DNA of 64,000 bases. It comes from Hydractinia symbiolongicarpus (lineage: Eukaryota; Cnidaria; Hydrozoa; Anthoathecata; Hydractiniidae). The DNA is taken from assembly GCF_029227915.1 (NCBI RefSeq), contig NC_079881.1, positions 10,641,501 through 10,705,500 of the forward strand, given 5' to 3'. Shown here in pieces: positions 50,623 through 64,000 of this stretch. Each line of letters opens with the position of its first letter. The stretch's first letter is position 1. The position numbers were made by a program, and so were the translations under genes. The notes under the pieces are model-generated. The model saw only the letters and a program-made list of their open reading frames with translations. It was not told the DNA's origin and did no database searches.

Positions 50623-52730
50623 TATCGCGATTATTTTTACATAATATTGAATATAAATTTCGTTCGAATCTTTTGAAAAAGAGGTTTTTATATTCTGCTT
50701 CTGCCGTTTCATTTTCTGTTGTAAAATACAGTAAATTCGGACAAAAACCTATACAATCGCGAGCTCGGGCAATATTTTGATGTTGGTCGATATTCTTCGA
50801 TATTGGCCACGTATACAATGATTTTAGATTCATTGTTATTCGTTTAATTTTTTTAAGCAGGCAATACTTGTTTTTTAGACGTTCTGATTGGCGTAGCGTT
50901 CTTAACGACTGGCGTGGTTTTGCCCGTCATCAAGAAAAATAGTAGCTTAAAAACATAGGCAAGTCGGAAAAACAAATTTCAAGACGATTAGAAATAATTT
51001 TATATCTAGTTCCAATGGTCGAGAAAAACATTTTTAAAGCAAAAGAAATGACAACAATGTTAAGTTCAAGATTCAATGTTGATATTCTGTGTACAAGTTT
51101 AGTTAACATAGCTAGCTAGTTTCAACTTCCTAGCTACATTGTCTATAAAGACAATAACGATTTATCTAGTGTTACTGACAATACATGACGACGAATGATA
51201 CATTTTCAGGTTTTTTCCTTCAGCGTTTCAGTTAAATTTTTTTCGTTGTTTACAAGCATTACTGAGGAGAACATGTATTCTTAAATATTTTATCGGTTTT
51301 CCAAAAAATCTAAAAGTGTCAGAAAAGTTTTGTACATAAATTTAGCATCCATAATTTAATCAATATAGCTATTGACTAACTTTGCTTTTAAATCGAGACC
51401 CCTTTTCACATTGCGAACTAGGTAACTTTAAAGTTATTTATTGCCTTAAAGGTGATAAATATAACATTCATAATAAATGCAGTTGTTCGTGATGTCGTCC
51501 CGTCAAAACAAACTTTTACTTCCACCGATACATGTCTATTTTGTATAACGTAGCTTATTTTACCGCCAAAACTGCCCTGAGCCACCACTAAAAGTGGCTG
51601 TTTATACTTATAGAAAATAGCAATAAATAGTAGCTAATTCGTCACGCAAAAAGTAGCAGATGGTGTCTAGTTGTAAAGCGATTATAATTCTCTGTCTCTT
51701 CATGTTTCGGGTATTTCTCTACTATTCTTCTAAGTGTAGAATAGAGATTATCAATGACGGGAAGGTTACTTATGTCGTTTTGCAGCGAAGAGGTTTTTGA
51801 AAAATTACTGAAATTTTCCCTTATATTTATAGGGAAAAGAAAAGAACATATTTAGAATGAAAGCCAAATTGATGAAACAGACAATGCTTTTTAATAAGAT
51901 ATTTCTCGCATTGATTTCTTTCATTATTAGCAAAAAAGTTTTAATAAGTTTTATTCTTTTTCCATAAATCTAATTTATAAACAATTTTTACACGTTTGTC
52001 ACCACATTATGACATTGTAAATTTTGTCATAACGTCGTTAAGTAAATTACTTTAGTACCCTCATTATTAATTTGTTACTTTTTTATGCAGCCACTTAAAA
52101 TTGTCTGGGAGAATTGCATTCTCGAAAAAAGTCCATTAAAGCTCCAAAATTCCTAAAGTTTTATATTTTACCGTGTTTTTTAAAAAATAAAAAAAAGGAT
52201 AGCATATTTGTTTACACTTTTTTTTTGCATAATTAATGACACCTGGAGCGTAACTAATGTATTTGTCCTAAGAATAAAAATGCTACATAAAGCTGTTAGT
52301 TGGCAAGCAAACAAATTTGCTGAACGAACGAAAAACCTTGGTTTGTTGAACTTACTGTTAACATTTTTACAATATTACTTCTTCTCCTTAAGTGTGTTTT
52401 ACTAATCATAAATAGCTATATAGCCAGCTAAGTCTTCCCAGTTTAAGTATACTTACCTAGGTGTCTTAAATACATTTAGCTGCTGGCTAATATTAGCTTT
52501 AAGGTTCCATTTCCATAGATATCTTTAACCTTTATGTTTTTATTCTCTTTTTTAGCTATCTATAATTATACTTTAGTAGGTATAGATAGCTAGATAATTT
52601 TCTTTTTACATTTCCTGTAAACTTTACATGGAGACCATATGGAACATGACAAGTGGAACAAATTTTGCAGAATTTAAAGTGTGTGTGTTAATTTATTTTT
52701 TATTGTTTTGTTTCCGACATCCTGTTAAAC
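50623..52730. other. No supported gene
   Basis: AT-rich sequence with short open frames only. Confidence 0.4.
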
Positions 52731-52739
52731 TTTTGTCAG

Positions 52740-53700
52740 CCTAAGTTATTTTTACAGGGCTTTTTGACATTTAATTGGAAATTTACGTTAAAAAAAATCT
52801 ATGAGAGGATGGTATGGTTGTCTGTTTATATTTTTCGTGTTGCAAAATGCTGTTTTTCAAAATTTTGTGTAACTTTTGTGGAAATAGACCACATAAAATA
52901 TACTAAAAAACAAATTTTTGTAGAATCGGACTTCACTGCAAGCTGTTTTATAAGCTGATATCTCTTCATTTTGTATTATACACTATTGTTGGGGAGAACT
53001 AACTGTATATGATTTTATTATTGCTGGAAGAAAATTCCATGGCTTGTTTTTTGAAACCGATCTGTGTTACATTTTGTGCAAACTTTCCTGAGGACGAACC
53101 GTTTACAATGTTTCCAAAATAATGATCTTTGTTGATTCAAGTTTATTATTTGCTCGTTTTGACATTTAGGTTATAAATTGTTGGTTAAGGGCAGTAAGAT
53201 CCTATTACAAAGAGATGGATGTTATGCAACTAAAATGATTTTTTTAGATTTAAATTTGATATTTTCCAAGCTATGGCTTTTTCATATTTTTGTATAAGCT
53301 TTTAGGGAGAAGTAAATATTTAAAATGCATAAATAGATTATTTTTATAGAATTGTGCTAACTCTTGCAAGCCTGGTTTTTGACATAAAAATATATATATA
53401 TAAAAATATTGAAGTTAACATAATCATTTTCAAGATGTATATATTTGAGATGCGTTATTTCTGACATTGTTATTATTATTGTTGTTACTGTCGGTTTTGT
53501 AACTGTCGTTGTGGTAAATTTATATCAACTAGATTTTACACCTTGCAAGCTCTTCTTTTATATTTTGTGTAAGTTTTGTATGGCGGAATTAATGCGATTT
53601 GACATTTGACATTTTGTTTAAAATGTTAAGAACATTTTTGCTAAATTAGGAATAACACCTTGCAAACGTTCTTTTTTTATTTTTTTTTATTTATATTTTT
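52740..53700 (+). repeat. Degenerate long-period tandem repeat ahead of a Helitron end
   Basis: TTTTGTGTAACTTTTGTGG (52862), TTTTGTGCAAACTTTCCTGA (53073), TTTTGTATAAGCTTTTAGGG (53293) and TTTTGTGTAAGTTTTGTATG (53563) recur at 210-270 base spacing, with similar flanks (TTGACATTT, GCAAGCT). Confidence 0.5.
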
Positions 53701-53810
53701 GGTAAGGAGCAGGGTGCAATATACTGGAATACTTGCTGACGTCAGTGACAGATCTATTATTGTACTTTTTTCTGCCTAAGTGGATTTTTCCACGGGGCCT
53801 TATCGACTAG
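53701..53810 (+). mobile_element. Helitron 3' end
   Basis: Hairpin GTGGATTTTTCCAC (53780-53793), then GGGGCCTTATCGACTAG|T, preceded by TTGCTGACGTCAGTGAC. It matches the ends at 16643 and 17345. Confidence 0.75.
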
Positions 53811-54079
53811 TTATTCATAAAATGAAGTAATTTGTAAGCCACAGATAGCCTGAAGTGTCTAAATAAAAAAAAGATAAGTCTAAATAAAAAATAAGAATAA
53901 AAAAGGACAAACAACAGAGGGATTATGTCAACAACAGACCTTTCTTTTGTACGACAAGCGGGATAAAAGTTTGATTTTGATCGGACATTAGCCTAACTGA
54001 TCAAGCAAATACATAAACTTAGTCTTCTCAAGAAACAACAAGCAATTTTATTATTTACAAAAACATACAAAAATGTACA

Positions 54080-54600
54080 ATAAAAACACATGAAGCTTTT
54101 CGTAAGTAGAAACTTCTACATCTTCAGGTAAGTAAAAAAAAAAAACCCCAAAAAACAAGCATTTTTTTTTTCAAAAAGCAAAGGTTAGACAACAGATGAA
54201 TTTTGAAAATTTGGAAACTTAGGCAACATTGAGTTTCAGCTAAAAGTTTTTGTTACTGATAACATAGGCTTTTTGCTGCAGATCATTTAGATGTATCATG
54301 GATTTGCTAATTACATTAATCTATTAAGAAAACTTTTCAATTGATTCCTTTATAGTTTGTGCCATCAGTTTTTCCACATGCCTTACTCTTTATGTCATTT
54401 ATGAGAGAGTTAATAGTTTTAAATGCTAAAAAAAAACTTTATCCGAGACTTTTTTATTTAAAATATGTCTATTATTTTTAAGACAACGAGGGTTTAAAAC
54501 TCACGGTTTTCCTGCTTAAATTTAACATCTAAGTAATCAACTTTTTGATTAGTTTCCACATTTACGTTATAAAGATTTTCATTACAATTGTCATCTACAG
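54080..54600 (-). pseudogene. Possible retroelement RT-linked remnant
   Basis: The minus strand reads NLYNVNVETNQKVDYLDVKF from about 54580, then after a frame change FKPSLS and INSLINDIKSKACGKTDGTN. 'VDYLDVxF' followed by 'FKPxxxxK' resembles the region after the catalytic motif of Penelope-like or related RTs. Further along, CTGAAGATGTAGAAG...ACGAAAAGCTT (54125-54090) is the kind of sequence found near the 3' ends of such elements. There are many stops. Confidence 0.3.
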
Positions 54601-56734
54601 ATAAATTAAAAACAACATATTACCTTTGTTCCTTTAACTTTATTTGCAAATAGTTGCATAATTTTTTTTAACTGCTGAATATTGACTGGGCTTAACCACG
54701 TTGACACCACAATAAGACAATTTCACATGGCACGTTCGCCATCTTGAAGTATTAATCTTTCATTTTTGCGTAACTTACCCATTACGTGGACATAATTACA
54801 TTTTCCCTAGACAACCTAGGTGGGTAAAATGTTTTTTTATAAAAAAATTATTCCGACTTGCTGAGATTGCGCCAAATTCAATTAAGATCCCGGCAAGGCA
54901 GGCTCACTTCTCTCATAAACACTTTTATCTGTAGCGGCTAAGACACCGACCTAGTTGACTTTGTATAAATACCTCAAATTCAACAGGACGCCAGGTACCC
55001 TAGGTAACAAATATTAACAGCAAAGTATCCTGAATGCTGTTGCATGGAAAGAAGACAATATAATTATTGTAAGAATAACTGAGGCCAAATAAAAGATAAT
55101 GTTCCGAAAATTGTTTATCGAGGAAGTTCTGGTCTTAAATGAGCTATGTTGAATCTATCAGTTGAATAATTTTCAATAATATTGAAATTATACAAGATTC
55201 TGTATTTGTTTTGGATAAAAACTTTTCGTAGCCTTCCTTTTATTCTACTGCAGCCCCAATACATTTTCTAACGAATACTAAGTCAAAATCAAACTCTCAA
55301 AAATAAGACACCAGCGGACTTGATATTAAGTCGCTAATAAAATTAGTAATGAGACGACTTTCAAAAAAAATAAATTATTTTTACACAAAATCTTTCTGCG
55401 CCGGATATTTATTTTTTCTGTCACAAGGTAACCAATGTAAACACAGCATACGCTGCATGATTAGCCACGTCACCATAAAACTGACTGTTTAATTGGGTTT
55501 TGTTATGGTTTCATTCATATTATCGCACATAAGTATTTGAGGAGTCATTAAATAGAAAATTACACGTAATTTTGAATTAATTGCCCCATACATTCCACCT
55601 GATACATTTAACTGTCCGAAATTTCGAAAAGTAGTGTGTATGTTTGTGTCTGTGGATTTCATACTCAATGGTACGCCGTATACAGTATGTTTTAAGAAGC
55701 ATAGCTAAGTTTTGGTACAGACAATTTAATTTTCTGGCAAACTTCTGCCTCCATTCCTTGCACAACCAATAAAAATGGCCTATCTAAACACGAATCAAAA
55801 GACAATGAACTCTATGAACACTAAAATAACACGTTTACTAAAGTCAAAAAGAAGAAGGTTGTGTCTTGTTATAAGCCAATTTTTATTTAATTGCGTAATA
55901 AATTTTAAGGTGACAGCCAAAAAGAATTTATAAAATTCTGATCAAAGTTCATTTTAGCTTGGGTTGTTGCTTACCTAACACTCGATTTTTCTTATACAGT
56001 GCAACCTCCTTAAAGTTTTCGTTTGCAGAACAAACATTTTTTCCGCTTCGGAGAGTTTTTACTTAAAATCTTGCCACAGTAACTGACAGAAAATTTAACA
56101 AAGGACAATATAAACTAAAAGTCCATTTTGTAATCAAGAGTCGAGAGAAAGGCAAAAATTGAGATAAAAAGGAGGGTGACTAAATTTTAAACAAATGTAC
56201 ATCTGTTTGCCCATGTCTACATTTTAGAAGTCAATGCTAAAAAAAGTTCGCTATATGGAGTACTATGGAGTTGACGGATTTAGATTTTGCGCCTTACTTT
56301 ACTTGTCAAACGCAGTGCATGATTATATGGTTTTAACACACCTTTCGCGAAAAATCCTTGTTGCTATAGGTTTGGCTCCGAGATAAATAATCACGAAAAT
56401 TTTGATAGTACATTAATTCGCCGTAAGAAATATGGTTAGCCAAAAAGGTTTCTTGTAATTTCAGAGGCATTGTTTCATAAGGTTTTTTTGCTAATGGTTG
56501 TAACTTACAAAATGGAAGACAGTGATTTATTAGCAGCTGTATGGCAAATTAAAGTGATGTGGTTAACTGTGATAGTGGCATAAAAAATGAAAAAAATGAA
56601 AGGTTTATGTTAAGCGCTAGATACTTACAGGTTTTAGGTATAAATCTAAATTTTACTATAGTTCAAAGTAAAAGCAACTAAGCAGCTAGCTATCCACCAC
56701 AGAAGGCTTTGTGATTTGCATCTTGACGTATTAT
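54601..56734. other. No supported gene
   Basis: AT-rich. A CAGTGCAACCTCCTTAAAG motif at about 56000 resembles a pogo/Tc1-type MITE end. Nothing else recognisable. Confidence 0.4.
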
Positions 56735-57098
56735 GAAACCAGGTAGACTTTAACAAGCCAGGTAGACCTTAACAAACCAGGTAGACATTAATAAACCAGG
56801 CAGACTTTAACAAACCAGGTAGACCTTGACAACCAAGTAGACCTTAACAAGCCAGATAGAGCTTAACAAACCAGGTAGACCTTGACAAGCAAGTAGACCT
56901 TAACAAGCCAGGTAGAGCTTAACATGCCAGGCAGACCTTAACAAACCAGGTAGACCTTAACAACCAAGTAGACCTTAAACGGCCAGGTAGAATTTAACAA
57001 ACCAGGTAGACTTTAACAAACTAGGTAGACCTTAACAAACCAAGTAGACCTTAACAAACCAAGTAGACCTTAACAACAAAATAGACCTTAACAAACTT
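56735..57098 (+). repeat. 20 bp minisatellite
   Basis: About 18 units of AAACCAGGTAGACCTTAAC with one-base variants (CAAGTAGACC, CCAGGCAGACTT, AGATAGAGCTT). It ends abruptly at 57098. Confidence 0.95.
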
Positions 57099-60000
57099 AA
57101 TGAACTATTTTGAATTATGAGTAAACAGTTTAAACAATGATAGTATCTTGTGCAAAATATGTCAGTTCAATTCTTTATATTTTTTGGCAATCAAAGCAAA
57201 AAATTAGCTATATCTCGTATGAATTCTTCAAAATTCTGCTGTAAATTTTTTTTATGGAAGCAAGAATATCCAGCATCCGTAATATACTAATATTTTTATT
57301 GCTATTTTTTTATGATGTGGTATTTCAGACTCAAATTGCATGGAAATTGTACTTTAATTAATGCCAGAAACTGTTGTTTGCATATTAATTTGGGTAATTT
57401 TGCAACACCTCATTATGTTCAAAAATGACAGCTGGTAGCGATCAGATTGTTACCCTTCTTTATACTCAATCGTGTTATGTAGAATGCACCAGTGGAGCCT
57501 AATTACTGAGTGATAAAAAGTCATTATGTCTTATGATGTCATTTAGTTTTAAATTTTTTTACCAACTGCATTAGCCTTGTTATACAAACAACGGTGCATA
57601 TGTGAGATTTATTGGTAAAAGTAACATCAGGATTCATAGCTCATATAATACAACTTTCAGGCTAATTTCTTTTAACTGGTCCACAACACGTCATAACAAG
57701 TTTCATGCAACAAACATTTTTTACTCAAGTTACTGTGCATTTGAACTCATACCCTATCAGTCACTACAGTTAAACATACTATTTCTTTAATGTTCATTTT
57801 CCATATGTTAGTTGCTTCCTGTAGATATTAAAAGCGAATGTAGCAAAAATGGTCATATTTCAAAATTATCACGATAACTTTTCTGTATATTTCTTTAGTA
57901 AACAATACTCTCGACGTCCCACTTTAAAATTCACTCGAACAGTAGTTAAGTAAAAATACAGTGAAAATTTAACAAGGAAAATTACCCTGTGTGGTAAGAA
58001 GGGGAGACCACCATTGATAAAACTAGCTATCGACATACCATGCTACCAAATCGTCATGACCATTTATCCGTTACTTTCTAATGGCCAAGTGATGTTTATC
58101 ATTCAAAGTTTCGAACTTAAGCTGAAGTAGATTACTAGTTGTTGACATTTTTGCGATGTAGCTGTTTTGCAGAACGAATTTTTTGTCAAAATAAGTGTAT
58201 TAAAATCTGAAGCATTGATAGATATCATCAATTTTAGCAATAGGAAAAAAGAGAGGGGTCTGTTAGCAGTTGTTATTGTAGCGGTTTCGTCACATCTAAT
58301 AGAAAAATACCATACTTTCTTCTCGTTAAAACTGCAGACAACGCTGCACACAGACTGTTGTTGTTGCGGTTTGACTCGTTAACATGGAATGAATAACAAA
58401 CTGAAATACACGCCTATACTATAGTCATGCACAACTTTTTAGGACCCCTCCTCCCTAAAAAAATCTAAATCTAAAATGGTCTAAATAGGATTATATAAAA
58501 ATAAGTTATTATCTGAGGAGAATCTTGTTATCTGATGTGCTCTCAGATAACAAAATTCTGGATGGTGCTGCTAACGTTATTCAACACTTAAATAAGACTC
58601 CGTATTCATGATGGTCTCACTACCTGAAAAGTGTAATCAAACTTTTATTTTTGGTACCATATTGCTAGTTTTACTCGAAAAGTGAGGACCATGGTACCCA
58701 AGTATCTACCAAACAATATTTTTCGTTTACTGGAAGTTAGATATCTTATTAATAATCACCAGACAATATAAATCACTATATGGTGAAAAAAATTTATCGG
58801 AATTTTTGTTAAGCAAGGTCTGCCATATATATGTTATGGGGCTTGTGATAAATTTGGGAAGTATAAATACTAACCGTTCGTTTTGTATACTTTTAGTCAG
58901 GATTACGGATAGTGTTTATTTCCAATTTATCCTATTCCACTACGGTGACACATTAACTTTTATGTAAAAATATTAGCTACATTTTTAAAAAAACAAAGAC
59001 ACAAAAAAATCATCTAATAAACTGAGAAGATCTTAAAGGTTATTTAATATTAAAAATGTGACAAAATAATTTGGATTTGTAAAACTATAGCTAGTGGGGC
59101 TTCTTTCGCGAACAGCACGAAAGGTTTAGCCAAGAGGAGGAATTTTGGTTACTAGATATAATGATTTACAAGAAAGTCGAGCTTGTGGTGTTGACACCTT
59201 ATGAACACTGTGAACTAAAACAACGGCTTCACTTTATCTTAAATTTCGTATTGGAGATTTCAAAACTGAAAATGACAGAAAAGTATGTTACACATATTTG
59301 GTATGCGTAATTTAATCGATATATACTTACATTGCTTTTTAATCAACTTTTTTGACAAAGTAAATTTAGCTAGCTTCCTAGCTAGTTATATATATTCTTT
59401 CAAATTTTGCCAGATTCTTGCATATCACCCCAGTTGGGACGAATATTTTAAGAGATATTCATTAACCTCTTAATGCTAATAAACGTAGTTTATAATATAC
59501 AGGGATTGTGATAAACTAAAGAATTATGGTGGCATTTGAAATAATAGAAAGTTCATCATACAAACGTAATTATTTATAAACACAGTTGTATATATGGCGT
59601 GTATAATTTCTTTAACCTTCACTTTTTTGTTGACTTGTTTATCACACACAGTAAAACTAAGAATTCAGGAGGTTAAAGAGAAATGTCATTGGCAAAAATA
59701 TGACAGACGGGGAAAAAGGTCGCATCGGAAAATCACACTTTCATGCATCTATGTGGCTTTTACCATGAAGAAATAAGTTTTATTTGTCGAATTTTTTTAA
59801 ACTGCTTAATTTAGAAGTTATGAGAGGTGTTATCAGGTGTTTCTCACAGAGTTTAAAGTCCTCTAAACTAGTAAAAATATATAAAATACAAGAATAAATA
59901 TAAAAATTATAAACAATGGATTATATAGAGTTTAGCTGCTTCAAGGAGGAAGGAAAAATGTATACTCGATTTATTAGGAAAAATGTTGGCCATGTTTTGG

Positions 60001-60890
60001 ATTCTTTGCCAAATCCTTAGGAATTTGTTATTGTCTATGAAGACACTCTTATCTATTTATTAAGGGCTTTCTAATGACATAATTAATTACTTAAATCAAA
60101 AAATTTAAAATATTTACTTTTTAAGGGTACAATGCCCGTAGGTACATGAATAATAGTGCATTAAGCATTTTTATTATGGCTAGACAAATAAAAATATTAC
60201 ATTTATTTAAGCCTCTTTTTGAGAGTTACTTCAGCCCAAGTTAAAAGCATCCGTTCTTTTAATATTCTCTAAATGAAATTTAAAAAAAGTCCCATATCTT
60301 CATCGGCCTAACTTTTTTCTAATGGCTGTAATTTTCTTCAAATCCTTAATCATTTATCACTTAGGGTCGAAGAACTTTTGTCCGATATGGGGAATCTCAT
60401 TGTCATTTACAAAAGTTAAAAGTAGCGTTTGCTTGAGAATCAATTTATTGCATCAAGCTAGGTAAACATGTGGTTGTTATGCACTGTCTGGACGGGTTTC
60501 TAAAATTAAATAATCAGACATTGAAATTTTGATATTAATAACTAGTAGCGGTTATATTTAAAGACGTGCGCATTATCGGTAAATATGAAGGTGATATCGT
60601 AACGCGCCATCATCAGCTTTACATTGTTGTTATTGATTATTGATGGTTGCCATGTGAACAATTACCTTTTACGATTCACTTTAAATTGGTCAAACCAAAC
60701 AAATCGACAAAAAAATGGAAAGCAATTCCATGTTTGAATCTTTCGACGTTGATAGATTAGACCAATTTCATGTAGTTGTATTTTATCTAGACTTTTTATC
60801 TTTTAACAATTAGTAATTTCGTGTTTACAAACAAGAAATTTTCAGCCGTTACTGTAGGTTTCGCAGTTCAATGACGAAATGACGATCATT
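57099..60890. other. No supported gene
   Basis: AT-rich. Open frames are short and lack domains. Overlapping opposite frames near 58103-58382 are about 80 codons each but have no recognisable content. Confidence 0.4.
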
Positions 60891-60941
60891 CAAAGAGGCT
60901 TTTCCTTTCTTTTGGCAGAAGTGTGAATTCCAGACTTACTC

Positions 60942-61141
60942 CCAGCATCTATAATAATGCTTCTCGTCTGTCCGAAGTATTGATGCAAAAACCACATCCT
61001 GCTTACTATGCACCCGATATGCAATGACGGGTCCATTGGCGATACAAAGATTGATGCTGTAGATGAAGTGGATGCGCTCCAAATTTGATGCATTACTACC
61101 TTCACAAAAAGCTTGGCTAGTGATTATTGCAGTTGCAGTGG
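60942..61141 (-). CDS. Possible isolated exon, unrecognised
   Basis: A GC-richer island. On the minus strand, from acceptor-like AATAATCACTAG|C, it reads AFCEGSNASNLERIHFIYSI, NLCIANGPVIAYRVHSKQD, VVFASILRTDEKHYYRCWE, and ends at a strong donor GGGA|GTAAGT (60951). Cys at both ends suggests an extracellular disulphide domain (inference). A second minus-strand frame is also open here. I found no partner exons within reach. Confidence 0.3.
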
Positions 61142-64000
61142 TCTGGTACCTATTCTTGTACGCGCTATTTTGACATTGGGCGGGAAAAATGCCGGGGAAA
61201 AAGAAAACTAAATAATTTTCAAGCAAATATGTGACTAGTACTTTCTTGTCTAACATGTAGTGAATTTCGATTTTTTAAATCTATGCTATAGCATTAAAAA
61301 ACACTAAAATTTTTAACAATAACGAATAAATTTGCAATCGCCAAGTGCAAGTTTGAGGAAAAAATTATTTAGTTTAAGTAAGCTAGTAATTTTCATGATT
61401 TTGTTTAATCAAATTAATATACCTTTCAACACCCTTGCAAAAGAAATAATGTCATTTCAGAGTAATTAAATAACATTTAGAAAAACATTCAAATTTAGAA
61501 GCGTCAAGAATTACTAGTACTTTAGCATGAGATAAATCTGGGTGAAATTATGAAATTATATATCGGCTGAGGGGTCGGCCAAATTGTAATGTCAATTGGG
61601 ATGCTGTTAATTAGTATGTTATGCAAGTCTGTCAGGAAAATTACCAAACAGGAATACGGTGTTTCCTCTTCTAACCACCCACCCTTTAAGGCGCTCCCTT
61701 TTAATCACCGCCCATCTTATATTCAAAATAATTTATTAATCGCATTATTAGTAGGTGCAATCCTTGAATAAGCGTACATGGTTATTACTACAAGGTCTAA
61801 TAAGGGTAATCCAACAGACACTTTATGATAAGAAATAGAGATGAAGTGTTTTCGATTTGATTTGTTCCCAGTAATTTATTGGAATCAAAATGAGGGCGAT
61901 CAAGTCAGCGTCGACAGTATTACGATTTTTCGTTGCTACTACTTATTTTGTTTATGAAAGTTAACTATTTGTAATCTCCTTTTTCTGACGGACTTTATTT
62001 TAAAACTCTGATGTTAAGATTAAAATAAGCGCCCTTTTTTAAACGCATCTTTCAATACATGTACACCGTATTTTTTTCAAAAATTATTAAGCGCCCGGGC
62101 GGTTATTAAATGAAATGCAATTATTAGAGGTTACGTCACACGATCAATCCCAATAACATGTTTTTATGTTTTCATCAAAACAACACTGGGGGCTTCAATA
62201 ATTGCAGGCTATTTAAAAAATGTCTAAAGTAATATTCCGGAAATACGTTTTTTTAGAATCCAGTCTTGTAGTGTTACATTTCTAATTAACCAGGCAAAAA
62301 ATTATGTTAAGTAATCTGTAACTTAGCAACCTTTCTTTATGTCAAACAAGAAAGTTATAAATACAGACGAATACTCATGGCTAGAGGGTTAAAGAGAATG
62401 CATGTTGGAAGAAAAACAAAATGTAAGTGACATATTGCACGCTTTTTTATAACAACGACTTTAGACAGAATTGAGACGAAAAAAACCTAAAATAACAATT
62501 TAGGAATAAGGTTTCAAAGTTTACATTGTTTAAACTCAAAATAATATCTCATTTCGACGCAACTAAAGGTAGGTTGAGAAAGTCAAAGTACTATATGTTT
62601 AAACGGAAATGCCTTTTATATTTCATCAGTCATCAACCTCTACTAATTAGCTCCCCATACTTGTCATTGACTGTTGTGTTTGTTCGAGTATCCTGGTTTA
62701 TTCGAAACATAACAATACAAATGTTGATTTTTACGCAAATTCGATTTAAATTTTGTGTAAGAAATGCCACAAAACACTATTACTCACCAAAAATATAGTC
62801 AATGCTGCACCACCTTTTTGTATAATTAACGATAACTTCAATAATGTTAAAAATATTGTTCAATTGACAAGAGAAAATAAAGAATTACAAAAGTTTATTT
62901 CAAACATTACAACATGTTCGCGGCCCATCAATACAACACCTTTGAGGCATCTTTAAAGAAAAAATTTTAGCATAAAAACACAAACTACAACCTGCCATTA
63001 ACCTGTTGTAGCTAAAATAGTCACCAATTTTTATTTCATTTAATATAATAAGCTCAAGAATCGAACTTGTTTGAATTGAATTTGTTGCTGAAAAACCACT
63101 AGTTTAGGCTTTCCTTCCGGGTGCTGTCCTCAGAGCTGAAGCACTTAGGCGAATTATAACAATTATTAGTGCAAAAAGTTTAAGCATCCCCTAGCTAGCT
63201 ACATTTAACTTTTTAAATTCATAACACAGTGGATTTCAGACTGTGTTATAAAATAGTGTCCATATCGTAACGTCTCTACTGCTAGCTTCTGTCATTGTAG
63301 CTAAGTAAACATAACAATGTCCACCTAGACCATTAAAGGTAGACAACAAATGTGATGTTGTAAGAAACCTTTTTTTTGACTATGTATAAGGTTGTAAAAA
63401 AGGTTTTTCGTTTACTTTCATAGCTTTACAGTGTTTTTTTCTGGTCATAAATTTGATGAAGATAAATTAAACACAGAGCCACCTCTACCGATTGAATATT
63501 ACAGTTCCTAAAGTCACAAACACATACGTTGGTCAGCATAGTTCAGAAATTGTAAAATCAAGGCACTTTCTGTTGATCCGGCACAAATTGAAAATATTTA
63601 ACAGGAATTAAAAAATTCAAAAAACCTCCCGATATTTTTCCTTATATGATACTCGGATAACACAAAGTGTTAAAAACCTTGCCCTGTTGATATGTTCAAA
63701 ATATAAAGAATAATAGCAATTTCGAGTATATGCATACCTTCTTAAAACTTAATACCAAAGTTAAAAAGACAGTGAACCCACTTTAAATGATTTTACAGAG
63801 TGTTAAGCCGCAAGATATTTTTGTTTATTTTAATTTTACAATGATTCAAAACCCAAAAAACAATAAATGGCAAATTCAATCTGAAACGTTGAGCGGCTAA
63901 GATTTTAATATCATCGTCAAAATAAAGTATGAATTTAAAAATTAAACTTACAAAACAAAAGATCCTTTTTACAACATCCAAATAGCTTCCTGTCAAGACT
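61142..64000. other. No supported gene
   Basis: AT-rich. A plus-strand stretch at 62750-62956 (CKKCHKTLLLTKNIVNAAPP then a coiled-coil-like QLTRENKELQKF) has some protein character but no splice context or known domain; I leave it uncalled. Confidence 0.35.

Noticed and set aside
55577-55765. 62-codon minus-strand frame with basic residues
   Set aside because: No homology signal, splice sites or neighbours; length is within chance expectation.
42897-57098. CRISPR-like regular repeats (minisatellites at 42.9 and 56.7 kb)
   Set aside because: The units are contiguous without spacers and the setting is an animal genome.

Overview
The window is AT-rich, intron-containing animal DNA packed with decayed mobile elements. 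Codon-consistent GT/AG introns, a TIR gene joined to ARM repeats and a SAM domain, and the mix of Penelope-like, DIRS, Helitron, hAT, Tigger and piggyBac-type repeats point to a cnidarian, probably a hydrozoan. The species is inferred, not shown.

Layout. 0.4-3.7 kb (+/-): fragments of unrecognised broken genes. 4.6-5.2 kb: an inverted copy of part of the large gene at 12 kb, followed by a fragment of a repeat family found again at 33.4-34.2 kb. 7.2-20.1 kb (-): the one substantial cellular gene, an ARM-TIR-SAM protein for which I can trace 12 exons, nearly all joined in phase. Its introns hold mini-Helitrons (9.7, 12.8-13.9, 16.3-17.3 kb), strong hairpins (13.0-13.2 kb) and a Penelope-like retroelement with a hammerhead ribozyme motif (17.4-18.9 kb). 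25.3-28.0 kb: a 2.7 kb fold-back element with arms of about 1.1 kb; its loop and left arm carry a three-exon minus-strand gene with canonical splice sites and consistent phase. 28.0-28.2 kb: Helitron ends and a 130 bp mini-Helitron. 30.6-33.2 kb (-): hAT transposase C-terminus, an OTU-like fragment and a Tigger/pogo DDE fragment. 33.4-34.2 kb: a 756 bp TTAA-flanked MITE. 36.0-36.8 kb (+): decayed 7TM receptor pieces. 38.2-42.9 kb: a fold-back abutting a complete but broken DIRS retrotransposon (gag, RT-RNase H, tyrosine recombinase, inverted terminal repeats), then an 11 bp minisatellite. 47.7-50.6 kb: local duplications carrying TLDc-like and RING-like scraps. 52.7-53.8 kb: degenerate tandem repeats ending in a Helitron terminus. 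56.7-57.1 kb: a 20 bp minisatellite. The rest is AT-rich intergenic or intronic sequence with no supported gene.

How it works together: the only plausible host system is the ARM-TIR-SAM protein. By family it would be a TIR NADase or signalling scaffold of the SARM1 kind, but with a different domain order. Most other coding signal belongs to transposons. The most unusual piece is the spliced small gene inside the giant fold-back.
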